Positions 19,451 through 30,442 of a DNA stretch of 45,486 nucleotides are shown here, in pieces (positions within the stretch are counted from its first letter, which is position 1; the number at the start of each line of letters is the position of its first letter). Source of the DNA: Amoebophrya sp. AT5.2 (lineage: Eukaryota > Sar > Dinophyceae > Syndiniales > Amoebophryaceae); contig RXOD01003848.1 in assembly GCA_005223375.1 (NCBI GenBank), forward strand, positions 1 to 45,486. Direction: 5' to 3'. The notes beneath the pieces were generated by a model. It ran no database searches and was not told where the DNA came from. It saw only the letters and a list, made by a program, of their open reading frames with translations. The position numbers and the translations under genes are program-made.

Positions 19451-22400
19451 ATGCGGCTCCTGCGGCGGCTCTTACTCGCCAGTTTCCTCCACGCCGCAAC
19501 TACCCGGCACGCTCTCGTTAGCGCCGTGAATGGGGAGTCCAATTCGGGAAAAAGCAATAATTTTTTGCCGAGTACTTTGGATGTGGAGGATGAAAGGCAT
19601 GCTGCCCGCGCCCGTTCTTTCCGGAGGAGATCTTCTTCTTCATTCGCGTCTACATTTCAGTATCATTACCAGCGTCCTCGGGAGCGACCGCCGCGTCAGC
19701 GTGGTGGTGGTAGTGAACAACAGAGTCGTCAAAAAAAAGATGCCGATCTTCTCGAGGACCCCCAAGACCGAGAGCAGCAGCACTTGCACTCTCCACCAGC
19801 CCGGCAATCTCATTCCTCCGGGGGCCACCTGCTTCTTGACAAGAAGGGGGTCGGCTGGCTTCCCACACCGCTACAGCCGCACCAGGAGGAAAAAAGCGGA
19901 GGCGCGGCACTACAGACCACGCCGGCTCTGCAGAACGACGACCAGCCGGGCGGGTCGTGTTGCGAGGACGACCAAGATAAGTCCGGCAGGCTTCGAGGGG
20001 CGCTTCCAGCGTCTGCGGGCAGTGGTGTACCCGCAGATCCGGCGGGCGTTCGGCCGGCCGGCCCGCAGCGCGCGCCTCTTTCCTGGCGCGTCGAGGGGGA
20101 CGAAGTGGACACGACAAATAAAGGCGACAGCCAGCTCTTCCCGCCAGGCGCCGTCGCGAACGTGCAGAAACTGAGAGCGCTTGCGGCGAAGGCAACCGCG
20201 TTTACGCTGCGCGAAAACCAGGCGCACCCGGAGTTAAAGTGCGGGCCAAACTTCGTCCCCTGCCTGATGCCGGAGGTGGGCAACGGCTACTTCGCGACGG
20301 TTTCTCCGCATTGCAACCGCCGGCAGAACGAGTGCGGGAGCTTGTTCGTCGCCGGCGTCTTCGAGGGCAGTTCGACGGGGTTGTCGCGCCGCGCGGCGCT
20401 GCCGAACCCGTTTTTCGGCGTGCAGCCAAAATCTGCTGGGAAGAAGCGCCACGAAATTCTCGACGCGAAAGGCGGCAGTCTGCTATTCGTGTGGGAAAAT
20501 AGCGTATCAGGAGCAGCAGCAGCAGGTGGTGGCACAAGTGAGCACACGGTGCAGTTTCGGTTTTACGCACACCGGAAGCGAAAGCACCTGTACGTGTTTG
20601 AGATCACGACAGACAGTGAGGAGGCGTTTGAGTTGGAACTTTCGCAAGCAAAGCCCGCGGTGGACCCCGATGGCCGCGGGACCGCCGCAACTGGGGGGGG
20701 CGCGCGCGCGCCGACCGCGGAGTTGGGGCGGTTTGAAGAAGTTGAAGTCCCACCTGCTGTGTCGGGCGCCCCAGGTGGACCTTCGGGCGCTAGGAAGGTC
20801 CGGGTGTCTTCGACGAGAATTTTCGAGACCAAGTCGCTACAGGGGGACTTGCTAAAAGTCGCGGAAGCACACAGCGACGGCGCGACGTTCGCTGACAAGC
20901 GGCTGAGCAGGCTGCCAGCCTCGGTGAAGGGGCTGTCGAAGAGCTCCCCGGCGCTCTTTTTGGTAGCCTTCGCGAGCAACACGAACGAGGGGGACGCCGT
21001 CGTCCAGAACGGCGTGGCCGCCAAGGCCGACATGAAGTCGGTGGCCGAGTTGAGACAGATCGCGACGAGCGCCGTGGACGACGCGCTGGCGCTGGGCGGA
21101 CGAGGAAAGGGAAACGGCGAATCGCTACTTCTGACTGCGCAGAAGCTGTACCGGGAACACGCGGAAGCCTGGGCGGCGTTTTACGAGGGCGGCGTGGAGA
21201 TAGCAGGCGAGGACCCCGTGCTCGAAAAAATCGCCATGTTCAGCCTGTACTTTTTGTTGTCCAGTTTTCGCGAGGACGTTTCCTGGTCCTGCGCGGTTGG
21301 GGGGTTGTCCACGAACGGGTACAACGGGCACGTGTTCTTCGACAGCGAGCTGTGGATCTGCCCCAATTTTCTCACTTTCGCCCCCGACATCGTGCGCACG
21401 GGCTGTCTCCAGTACCGAGTGAAGACGATCGCGGGCGCCAGGATCCGCAGTCGGGAAAGAGCGAAGAAGGCGGGCACCGGGCCGACGCAGGGCGCGCGCA
21501 TCGCGTGGGAGGAGAGCGTCACCGGAACCGAGACCGGCCCGGACGGATGGAACACGGTGACGAACGAGATTCAGAGCACGGCTGGCGTGGCGATCGCCGC
21601 GGACCACTACTACCGGGCCAACCGCGGCACGAAGGCCGCGGCGGAGTGGCTGTACGGTACTAGGCACATAGGGAACGATCATGATGTAGAAGTCGAACAA
21701 AAAGGGAGCACAGGAATAAGAAATGCAAGACGAGTCCACACGGGCTACGAGGCGCTGATGCAGATGACCGCCGACTTCTGGGCCAGCTACGTGACGTGGG
21801 AGGGCGAGAAGGCGCGGCTGCTGAAGGTTTGCCCGCCCGACGAGGACGCGGGCGTGGTGGACGACGACATCTCGGTGAACGCCTGCGTGCAGAAAAACCT
21901 CGAGGCCGCGATCCGCTGGAATCCGGCCGCGACAAATTCCGGGCGCGCGATCCGGCCGGTTCTTCTCTACGAGCAGTCCGCGGCGGCGATCCAGAAAAAG
22001 CCGCTGGGTGAAGTCTCCGAGAAGAAGGGCTGGGTGGAGACGCTCGCGGGCGTGGAGTTCGTGCGGGAGAAAACGCACCTCCTGTACGACGCGAAGGCGG
22101 ACGCGCACCTGGAACACACGAGGTTCGACATCCACAGAAAAGGCATCGTGAAGCAGGCGGACACCATTTTAGTGGGCTATCCCCTGTTCATGCCGATGCC
22201 GACGGAAGACACGTTCCGGAACGACCTGCTGTACGCCGAGGCAGGGTACAATCCGAATTCGCCGTGCATGACGCACAGCATGCAGATCAGCGGGTGGCTG
22301 TCGCTGAAGATGCGGCACAAGGCCAAGGCGATGCTCCCGACGGCGTTCGCGAACGCGCGCGAAGCCGCCGCCGATGCGCACACGGATTCGACCCGCCGTG

Positions 22401-23804
22401 GCCAGGCCATCAAGCCGGCCCTCCGCCTCGCCGCAGAGACCGCGTCGCCACCGGAGAATCTGAAGATGGGGAATACCTAAAACACTATCTCGCCCAGTAG
22501 ATGGACACCAAGACGACGGAGCCGGGGGGCGCTGCCTCGTCGGGATCTCCTTTATGCTTTTATTTGTGATGTTTGGATGATGTTTTTTTCAAGATGATTA
22601 ACTGGGCGAGATAGTGTAAGGCTTTAGGCCTCCATCATGGCCAAGGAATGAAAAGACAGCTCGACGACCACGCGGAGACCGCGTCCCGCGTTCTGGAGGC
22701 TGCGTCCGGGAGGTGCGGTAGGGGTACCACACGATGGCGACTCCACATCGCTCTGCAGCGGCCGGCCAGTTCTCCGTCTTCGCGGCAGCGTCGCTGCAGC
22801 TCCTCGACCGAAGGAAAAAAAAAAATTGCATTTTCTCGGGCTCGGGCTTTCGTCCCCTTGATAGGCACAAGGCCAAGGCGATGCTCCCGACGGCATTCGC
22901 GAACGCGCACGGAGACTTCCGCATCTGGACCGAGTACCCCGCCAGGGGCGTGACGAACTTTCTCACCGGGATGGGCGGCTTCCTGCAAACCATGACGAAC
23001 GGCATGGCGGGGGTGCGGCTGCAACCGGACGGAATGCTGTTGTCGCCCAACCTGATTGGCAAAATGACTGGCTACGTGTTGCGGGGCGTGTGGTTTCTGG
23101 GCTGCCAGCTGCGGGTGGAGTGGGGGTTCGATCCCGCGATGCGGAGTGCGAGTGGTGGTGCTACTGGTGCTGGCCCCAAGACGGTAAGCGCTATGCAGCC
23201 GATGCAGGCGGATCAGGGTGCTGCCGAGATGAAGATGAAGTACGTGATTACCGTAATGAAGTGCCGCGACGATTTGCTCGACCCCTTCCCGGTGGTCGCG
23301 CGGTGGTATCACATCGGAGGCGCAAAAAGAAGTACAACTACGTCAATGTCAAAAGGAAAAGCGGTGCTCAAGCTCACGAAGAAGCAGCACGCATTCGACG
23401 CGGCGCACCTGCGTGTGGACTTAAACCCCGACTTCGGCGACTTCCGGGCGTTGGACAGGGAAAACTTTCCTTCGGTGCTGCTGCAGCACAGACAGGACGT
23501 TCCGCGCTGGCCCGACGTGGACAGGTCGGTGAAAAATGAGAAAAAGTGCGGGCGGGGCGGGGGGCAGAAACAAGCGGGAATCGATTGCTGGGCCCACGGC
23601 ATCGCGGAGGTTGAGGGGGAGATGGGGACGGCGGAAGAGTGCCAGGCGGCGTGTGAACAGGCGGCCGAGTGCCAGGTGTACACGTACGTAAGGAAAACGC
23701 GAAAGTGTCTCTTCAAAAAGAAAGAGTGCAAGGAGAAGGCGAGCGGCTGCTGCGACTCAGGCCGGTGCACGATGGAGCAGCGCAAGCTGGAGTTCGAAGA
23801 TTGA
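19451..23804 (+). CDS. secreted GH65-type glycosidase (PGGHG/acid-trehalase-like) with Cys-rich C-terminal domain
   Basis: Resembles human PGGHG (ATHL1), which removes glucose from glucosyl-galactosyl-hydroxylysine, and the wider trehalase/phosphorylase family GH65. I use ATG 19451, which starts a signal peptide (MRLLRRLLLASFLHA...). After a ~200-residue disordered stretch comes the N-terminal beta domain (EVGNGYFATVSPHCN). The catalytic (alpha/alpha)6 barrel follows: GHVFFDSELWICPNF (Asp of the family's WD motif), AWEESVTGTETGPDG, CPPDEDAG (general-acid region), ILVGYPLF and FRIWTEYP with GVTNFLTGMGGFLQ. The barrel is split over two frames, 19451 to ~22321 and ~22872 to 23804; a 45-bp repeat at each side lets a 550-bp segment be removed exactly. 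The end (DCWAHGIAEVEGEMGTAEEC ... SGCCDSGRC) is a PAN/apple-like Cys-rich domain. The substrate is unknown. Confidence 0.8.
22314..22358 (+). repeat. 45-bp direct repeat, copy 1, inside the GH65 coding region
   Basis: Begins GGCACAAGGCCAAGGCGATG and encodes RHKAKAMLPTAFANA. It matches copy 2 at 22864-22908 with one mismatch (G/A in TTCGCG context). The offset is 550 bp, which is not a multiple of three. Confidence 0.9.
22322..22871 (+). other. probable GC-AG intron (or intervening insertion) in the GH65 gene
   Basis: The family protein needs the coding sequence before copy 1 joined to the sequence after copy 2. Within the repeat, AAG|GCC at 22321/22322 can act as a GC donor and the same AAG in copy 2 (ending 22871) as the acceptor, removing exactly 550 bp. 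The neighbouring AAG|GCG works equally well, so the exact cut is ambiguous. The segment has stop codons in the first frame (22478-22480) and holds an 18-bp inverted-repeat hairpin. Confidence 0.55.
22476..22628. repeat. inverted-repeat (MITE-like) hairpin with 18-bp perfect arms
   Basis: ACACTATCTCGCCCAGTA at 22482-22499 is the exact reverse complement of 22600-22617, with a loop of about 100 nt. An outer CCTAAA/TTTAGG pair (22476-22481 and 22623-22628) extends the stem after a small bulge. The loop is AT-rich on its right side. No flanking target duplication is obvious. Confidence 0.8.
22864..22908 (+). repeat. 45-bp direct repeat, copy 2, in the GH65 gene
   Basis: Second copy of the repeat at 22314-22358. 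It is preceded by CCTTGATAG and continues into the coding sequence GDFRIWTEYPARG, which matches the GH65 family. Confidence 0.9.
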
Positions 23805-24330
23805 ATTGAGTGCGATTTTTATTGATTGTTTGAGACTCGAGCTATGTTTGCATGGCTTTTCATGGACTGTGGACGGTCGTGCGCCTCGGACGGTGCTTGC
23901 GCGGCCGCTGCCCAATGAATGGCAGTCGCTTGCGATCCCCCAAGACGGGGGCCGGGTACACACGCAAATTATGCAGCATAGTCATGATCTACTTTGTCAT
24001 CTGAATACGTCTTACTTGCGGGGGGGCCGCGGGACAAGGGACGAATGCGGGTACTCGTGACGCAGGGTGATAGAAGAAGATTGTCAGGGAAATATAGACC
24101 TGTCTTCTCAAGTAACCAGCATCGCCAATGATTCAAACTACTAGACTTGAAGGCATGATCTTGATCTCTACTAGGACAGCCTGCACTTCTGTTCATAAGG
24201 TGGTGGTAGCGAATGTTGCTTCAGATTGATTTATATTTCGCACCACATCCACAGTGCAGTCTTCGTAGACAATAGCAACCAATACTGATACCACCAGTTT
24301 GCTACAGTAGACGAGATAGGTAGCGACAAG
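23805..24330. other. intergenic spacer
   Basis: Spacer of about 525 bp between same-strand genes, AT-richer than the flanking exons. I see no RNA gene, repeat or credible ORF. Confidence 0.55.
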
Positions 24331-24996
24331 ATGGCGTCCGGTCGCACTCCGAAGGACAACGTGGACACCAGTCTGTGCAATACGTACTACGCCTCGGATC
24401 AGCACCAGAGTGCGCACTATGTGAAAAACCAGGACATCGCGATGGAACAGCACTGGCATGAGTCCCGCGGGGCCTTCGGCGCGTCCAAACTCCCGGGCCC
24501 GCGCGGGAATCCGCACCTCATCCGACCGAAGCCGGAGCCGAGCACAAAGCCACCGTCAAATCCAAGCAGAGACGCACAAGCATACATGAAGGGACTGTAC
24601 GACATGAAGGTATCGCTATCGATCCTATTGAAGACTCTTTGGTTCACATTCACTTGTAGTTTCAAAAGCCCCAAGAACATACTGAACTACAACGACCCAT
24701 GACATCAATGATCATCGGATCAGATGGAGGAGTACCTCGCTTCGATCGACATCCAAGCGCGTGCCTCGGCCAACTGGATCGGGGCGAGTGTCACCCCCGG
24801 TCCGAAGGGCAACCCGGGCTGCTACCAGCCGTTCCCGGTCGGTTCGGTCGTGTCTGTGGACCGGCCAACGCCAGATGGGAACATCTCGGTCCTGCACCGA
24901 AACCAGCAGCGCTGCTTCGAGAAACTGGCGAACGAGCGCGACCAGCAAATCGACCGGGCATTCACGGGGCGGGTATTCGAACAGGGCTTCCAGTAG
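24331..24996 (+). CDS. small conserved-looking protein of unknown function
   Basis: Exons are 24331-24609 and 24724-24996, joined in phase 0 (YDMK|MEEYL), 183 residues. I do not recognise the family. The first half is His/Asn/Tyr-rich (NTYYASDQHQSAHYVKNQD) followed by a Pro/Gly segment (KLPGPRGNPHLIRPKPEP). The second half has an ordered look (MEEYLASIDIQARASANWIG, VSVDRPTPDGNISVLH, QQRCFEKLANERDQQIDRAF). No signal peptide or membrane segment is visible. Compact size, clean splice sites and non-repetitive composition argue for a real, probably structural or regulatory protein. As with other introns here, the second exon opens with ATG. Confidence 0.65.
24610..24723 (+). other. intron of the small unknown gene
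   Basis: GAAG|GTATCG donor and GGATCAG|ATG acceptor, 114 nt, phase 0. The region before the acceptor contains AATGATCA, also present before the acceptor of the 13814-13969 intron. Confidence 0.75.
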
Positions 24997-26198
24997 AATC
25001 GGACAGCGCCGCACGAACTGAATGAGCAGTAAAGAGATCAGCTTCCAGTGCCAGTCCTTGTAGTTTAAGCTCATTGATGATCACGAGAGACGGACGCAAG
25101 GACAGCGTCATAAAAATGAACAGGAAAAAATGACTCTGAAACGCTTGACGTTGACAGCGCCGGTACGGGCACCTGGTGAAACTTCAAATTTAAGTATCTA
25201 TCAATCAATCTATAACACCAAGCAACGACGTTCATGTTCAAATTCAATCATTGCGTCGGTTCTCCAGGACTGCGATTCCCTTTATTGACGAAACGGACAG
25301 CAATCGATCCTGTGAACCAGAATCAATCATTCTGAATGCATTTTTGCCGCGAGGACAAGTTTTGAGCTGCTGGCTACATGTACATTGTCATTGTTTTGCT
25401 GAAGGGCGAACCCAAGAAGTATTATGTGCCCGACGACAACCACAACGGTGCAGCGGTAGCCCGTATGACCACATCTTCGAATGATGTCGTGCCTGCTCCG
25501 GCTATACGATGATGTCGGCTTGTTGGTGGGAAAAAAATTTCTCGTTGAATGTGCCGGACCTGTTCTACTTGCTTGTCGTGTTGAGTCCGAAGTACCACTT
25601 ACCCGACCGAACCCGAAGCAGATGAAAAACTTAATCTACTCCCTTGGTGAAGAAGCAAGAAGCAGTGCCGCCCCGTAGGATGAACGTAAAGTTGTAGTTC
25701 GGTGGTGTCTGAAACTGAACCCCCGGGGGAGCCATGGTGTCGCATGCATGTCGTGTAATCGCAATCATCGAGGAGTGATCGTCACACCTTCGGTGAGCGA
25801 CGCAAATCGCTGGCGGTGTTATTTCATCACGCGCATCACACTGAATGCAAATGCTCGGAACATCAGACGATATCAAAGTGAAGATGAGCAGCATGTCCGT
25901 GGTCCTAAAAAAACGTGGTATAAAAACTACAGTACATGCAACATAATACATAGTAGCACGAGTTTGCTGAAAGCTATAGGTAATAGGCGCTCCAAGTACC
26001 GCTACCGTTCTTCTGTTCATCATTCATCCTCGAGCACCAGCTGCAAAGTGAAAGAGAGCTGTTTTTTTTCGCGCTTCCTTCGAAAGTTTGTTAGGTCCAA
26101 GCAGTCAACTACAGTACGATGACGGCGCTCGATAACGATTTTTTAGTACTAGTTGCGAATTATTAAGGACCTGCACCTGCTCGTGATCTTCCGCAAAG
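24997..26198. other. intergenic spacer of 1.2 kb with one doubtful short ORF
   Basis: AT-rich spacer. A 44-codon ATG frame at 25378-25512 (MYIVIVLLKGEPKKYYVPDD...) has a protein-like start but no recognised homologue that I can name, and no clear splice partner. The last ~80 bp should be the leader of the helicase gene. No RNA gene seen. Confidence 0.45.
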
Positions 26199-29100
26199 AT
26201 GACGGTTTCAGTGAACTGTGGCTGCAATGTGCGCGTGGACTTTCCGTTTCCGCCCTACGAGTGCCAGGAGGAGTACATGCGCAAGGTCGTCCAGGCCTGC
26301 GAGAACCGGCAGAATGCGCTGCTGGAGTCTCCCACCGGCACGGGTAAGACCCTCTGCCTCCTTTGCTCGGTGCTGGCCTGGCGCGATTCGTACGCGAGCC
26401 GCAATGCGGATAAGATCCGCGAACGGACCGGCGGCGGCCGCAACGTCCTCGAGAACTACCGGGCCTGGGAGACCGCGGATTGCGAGCAGACCGCGAAGGA
26501 CATGAAGGACCTGCAGGACGTGCTGCCGCGCATCTTCTACACGAGCCGGACGCACTCCCAGATCAAGCAGGTGACCAAGGAGCTGAAGAAAACCGCGTAC
26601 CGCCCGCGCGCGACGGTGATTGGCAGCCGCGAGCAGCTCTGCGTGCACCCGGTGGTGGGCAAGCAAAAAGGGATGAAGCAGTCCGCCATGTGCGCACAGT
26701 TCTGCGCGAACACGAGGAACAACAAGCGCGCGGAAAAGTCCGGCATGGGGCAGACCCTGCTCGTGAACAACTCGATGTCTTTCGGTGGAGGCAGCTCCGG
26801 ATCCGGTTCGGGCGGGAGTGCGGCGGGCGGCACCTGCAGCTACTACATGAGCGTGTTCACGAAGCGGTACCAGAAGATTCTGGGGGACACCTCGCTGTGC
26901 GACATCGAGGAGCTCGCGAAAGTGTGCAAGGAGAACTACGTGTGCCCCTTCTGGAAGACGCGGGAGGACGCGAAGGAGGCGGCGCTGGTGCTGTGTCCCT
27001 ACAACTACCTCCTGGACCCGGTGGCGCGCAACGCGCTGGACGTGCCGCTGCGGAACAGCATCGTGATCTTCGACGAGGGGCACAACATCGACTCGATCTG
27101 CGAGTCCGTGCAGGGCTTCGAGATTTCCCACCGCGAGATCGCGTTTCTGGAGAGCGAGATTCTCGACTGCATTGCGGACGTGGAGGACGGGGGGGCCAAG
27201 CACCTGGTGCACGACCCGGAAGTGAGTGGGAACGGGGACGACGTCGACGCGGCGTCCGCCGCCGCCAAGCTCACCAAAGACGAGATGAAAATGCTCTTGG
27301 GGCTGCTGAAGCAAAAGGTGGTGGCGCTGGAGAAGGTGATCGAGGAAATCCCGATCGCGGAACGGGAGGAAAACGGCACGACCACGGTGAAGGTCGGGTC
27401 GATTCGGGGGCAGGACGGAGAAGAACTGCAAAATGTGGGGTATCGGGACTTGGTGTTTCCGAAAGGCGGCGAGATTCTCGACATCTTCGAGCGCGCCGGG
27501 ATCACAGTGAACGAGTACAAGGCGTTGAAAGACGCCTGCGACAAGGTCGTATCAATCATCGCGATGGCGAAGTCGGCGGGCGGTCTGGACGTGCACGCGA
27601 GGTCGGCGAAGCACACGGAGAAGTTTGGGAAAGTGCTCACGAGCTTGTTCGAGATGGAAAAGAAATTCCACCTGCAACAGCAGGAGGCTGCCGGTGGTGC
27701 TGGCGCTCGGGGCCTGCCAGGAACAAACGCGTTGTTGCGGAAAGCCGAACAGGAAAGCGCAGCGGGTGCGATCGACGCGTACAGAATCGCAAAAAGGAAG
27801 ATGCTGGATGAAAACTATCGCGTACAAATCGTCGAGCAGGTGGCAGCCCCGCCGGGACGATCATCGGAACACGAGAACCAGCCGGCCGCAAAGAAGCGCA
27901 AAAAAAACAACCTCGGCTGGGATTTGGAATCGACGACGACGGCTGACGACCGCAAGCCGGCTGACTTTCGGCGGACGCTGTTTTTTTGGTGTTTCACGTC
28001 AACACCAGCGATGCAAGAGCTGATGGACCAGGGTGTGCGGAGCGTCATTATTACGAGCGGGACGCTATCGCCGCTTTCGGCGACGAAAAAATCGCTCGGG
28101 GTGCCCTTCAATGTGGAGTTGTCGAACAGGCACGTGATAAAGCAAAGTCAAGTGATGGCGCAGGTATCAAGATCAGCATGAACATCATCCTACAACCACA
28201 TACTAGAACTAGATGGCTCGTCTTACCCCCTTTCCCTTAGTTCACGGGTAAAAGTGGACCCCGCTACTGAGCGTTGGCCCTGTGCCTTGCTCCCAACTTT
28301 GTGAGGGCGACATACGTGTCGCGTGGCCTGGCCACAGATAGTATAGTGTGGTGAGTCACCATGCGCTTCTCCTGGATGGAGTCCTTTTCTTCACGATGAT
28401 CGGATGTTGTTGATCGGTAGCTTTTTCGCGGCGAGGTTTCTACCAACCAATCTGCCATGTGGTGGTGCGACTTGGGTAGTGCCGTGCTCCCTCGGGGGCC
28501 GCTCGCAGTCCTTTGTTAGAACTAGATGGCTCGTCGTCCTGGTGGAGTTCCTGACGAAAAAAATCATGGATCGATCTACTTTAATAGACTTACCCTCAGA
28601 CTCTTCAGTGCAAACAGACTTCCAATGAGTGCTCGTTCTTGACGTCAGGTTCTTTCCCGCGGCCCCACCAACAGGGACTGGCTCGCCACCTACCAGAACC
28701 GGCAGTCTGCGCAATGGGGCGACTACCTGAACGATCTCGGCAGCGGGCTCGCGAACTTCGCCAAAGTTTGCCCGGCCGGCATGCTCATAGCCTTCAGCTC
28801 GTACGCTCAGATGGAGCAGACGCTCCAGACGTGGACGCGAACCGGTGTCCGCCAGCGCGTGGAGAAAACCAAGAAAATCTTCGTGGAGCCGCGGCGCGCC
28901 GTGGAGCTCCCCGCGATTTGGCAGGAGTACCAGAAGCTGTGCGAGCCGGGACAGCCGGGCGCGGTGCTGTGCGCCATCGCGCGCGGGAAGCTCACCGAGG
29001 GCGTGGATTTCACGGACCGCCAGTGCCGCTTGGTCGCCGTCGTCGGGCTCCCCTTTCCTTCGCTGTTCGACCAGCGCATCGTGCTGAAGCAGCAGTTCCT

Positions 29101-30442
29101 TCGGGACACGGGCATCTGTGGTCCCGACGAGTGGTACCAGCAGCAGGCCCTGCGCGCGATCAACCAAACCGTGGGCCGCGTCATCCGCCACCGCGCGGAT
29201 TTCGGCTGCGTGCTGCTGTGCGACAAACGGTTTTGCAAGCCGCAGTTCCATGGCGCTCTCAGCTCCTGGCTGCAGGGCAGTCTGCGGATTCCGCCGCACC
29301 CGGACGAGAAGGGCGGCTTCGGGAAGGCCTTCAAGGAAGTGCACGCCTTCTTTGATCGCTTCCAGAACAGTGACGACGTGTGCGCGACAGCAGCGGAAAT
29401 GGTGGGGGGAAGGCTTGTGGCAGGAGGCATCGTCTCTAGTGCAACTACCGGGGGGCTCGGGCTCCTCGGGGGCGGGGGCTACGGCTGCGCGCCGGGGACA
29501 AGTAGTACTATTGGCCAGGAGCAGCAGCAAAAAATTCAAATGGCAATGCAGGAGCAGCAGGCCCGAAGCAGCTATAACAGCGCGGTCGCAAACATAAACT
29601 GTCAAAATCCAAATCGAGAAGTGCCACCGAACGCAAACGCAGCTCTGCCACAGGCGTCCCGCGGGCAGGACGACGCGATGGGTGCGGCAACGGGCAGTAG
29701 TGCAGCGGGCGGACGGCCGCCTGCTGGCGACTTCAGGGCGAAGGTCGAAAAGCAGGACTGGATGACCCTCTGCAAAGAGATTCTAGATGAGGATGACCTG
29801 GACGAGCTCTCGAGCGATTGCTTACCGGAACTGCGGAAGCGCCTCAATGCCGTACTGGAGCATGCGAAGCGCGAAGGTGCGGGCTTTACGGTGAGCGACA
29901 GACCGCCACCAGCTGCAGGGACAGCCGCTCCCGAGGAGGACCACCAGGGGGGAGGCAAAGAGAATATTAGAGCTGCTGTGTCAGGTGCCGGAATATCGTT
30001 ATCGACTTCAACCGCCCAGCTGCAGCAGCACGACCTGGGGACTTCTGTTCTTGCGTCAAGGTCAACACCTGCAGCAGGACTGGCTTCATCAATCCTTTCC
30101 GCCGAGAGTCCCCCACCACCGCGCGCAACCTTTTTCACCGACAGCGTGCCGGCCAAGCTTCCTCCTGAAGAGGACGAGATAATCGTGGAGAAGCCCAAAC
30201 CTGAATCATCCGCAGTAAGTAAGTACAAGGAAGCCATCCAGAGCATTCGTTTGCTGCTGCTGCCCGCGGTGTGTGCGGAAACGGAGGAGAAGCAGCTGTT
30301 GCGCAAAAAGCTCGTCTACAACTTCCAGCAGTTTCTGCACCCGAAGTTTAGACCCTTCTGGCGCGCGGATTGTGGCCGGTGGGTGCGGGAAAAGCGAATA
30401 GGTGCATGGGCGGAAGAAATATTCGCAAACAATAACTACTGA
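26199..30442 (+). CDS. RTEL1: RTEL1-type iron-sulfur DNA helicase
   Basis: Superfamily 2 helicase of the XPD/FANCJ group, nuclear. RTEL1 unwinds D-loops and G-quadruplexes at telomeres and replication forks. Exons are 26199-28163 and 28649-30442, joined in phase 0 (QVMAQ|VLSRGPTNRDW), 1252 residues. In order: Q-motif-like VDFPFPPYECQEEYM; Walker A ESPTGTGKT; FYTSRTHSQ; Fe-S region starting SREQLCVHP with later AMCAQFC, TCSYY and YVCPFW; Walker B VIFDEGHNID, where the family has DEAH; LFFWCFTSTPAMQEL and SVIITSGTLSPL; CAIARGKLTEGVDFTDRQCR; motif VI QTVGRVIRHRADFGCVLLCD. The long C-terminus has two helical segments (near DWMTLCKEILDEDDLDELSS and SKYKEAIQSIRLLLLPAVCA) that fit the harmonin-homology domains of RTEL1. 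Low-complexity loops make it longer than the bare core. Domain order and the opening MTVSVNCGCNVRVDFPF favour RTEL1 over DDX11, FANCJ or XPD. Confidence 0.9.
28164..28648 (+). other. intron of the RTEL1 gene, with internal 19-bp direct repeats
   Basis: GCAG|GTATCA donor and GACGTCAG|GTT acceptor, 485 nt, phase 0. TAGAACTAGATGGCTCGTC occurs at 28204-28222 and 28517-28535, 313 bp apart, bounding most of the intron. Confidence 0.8.

Noticed and set aside
21125..22135. Minus-strand open frame of 336 codons opposite the GH65 gene
   Set aside because: Same cause: Arg/Ala/Val-rich shadow translation with no motif.
25378..25512. 44-codon ORF in the spacer before RTEL1
   Set aside because: It is too short, with no recognised homologue or splice partner.
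26208..27431. Long minus-strand open frame (407 codons) opposite the RTEL1 gene
   Set aside because: It is a shadow caused by GC-rich third positions; the plus-strand frame carries all the helicase motifs.
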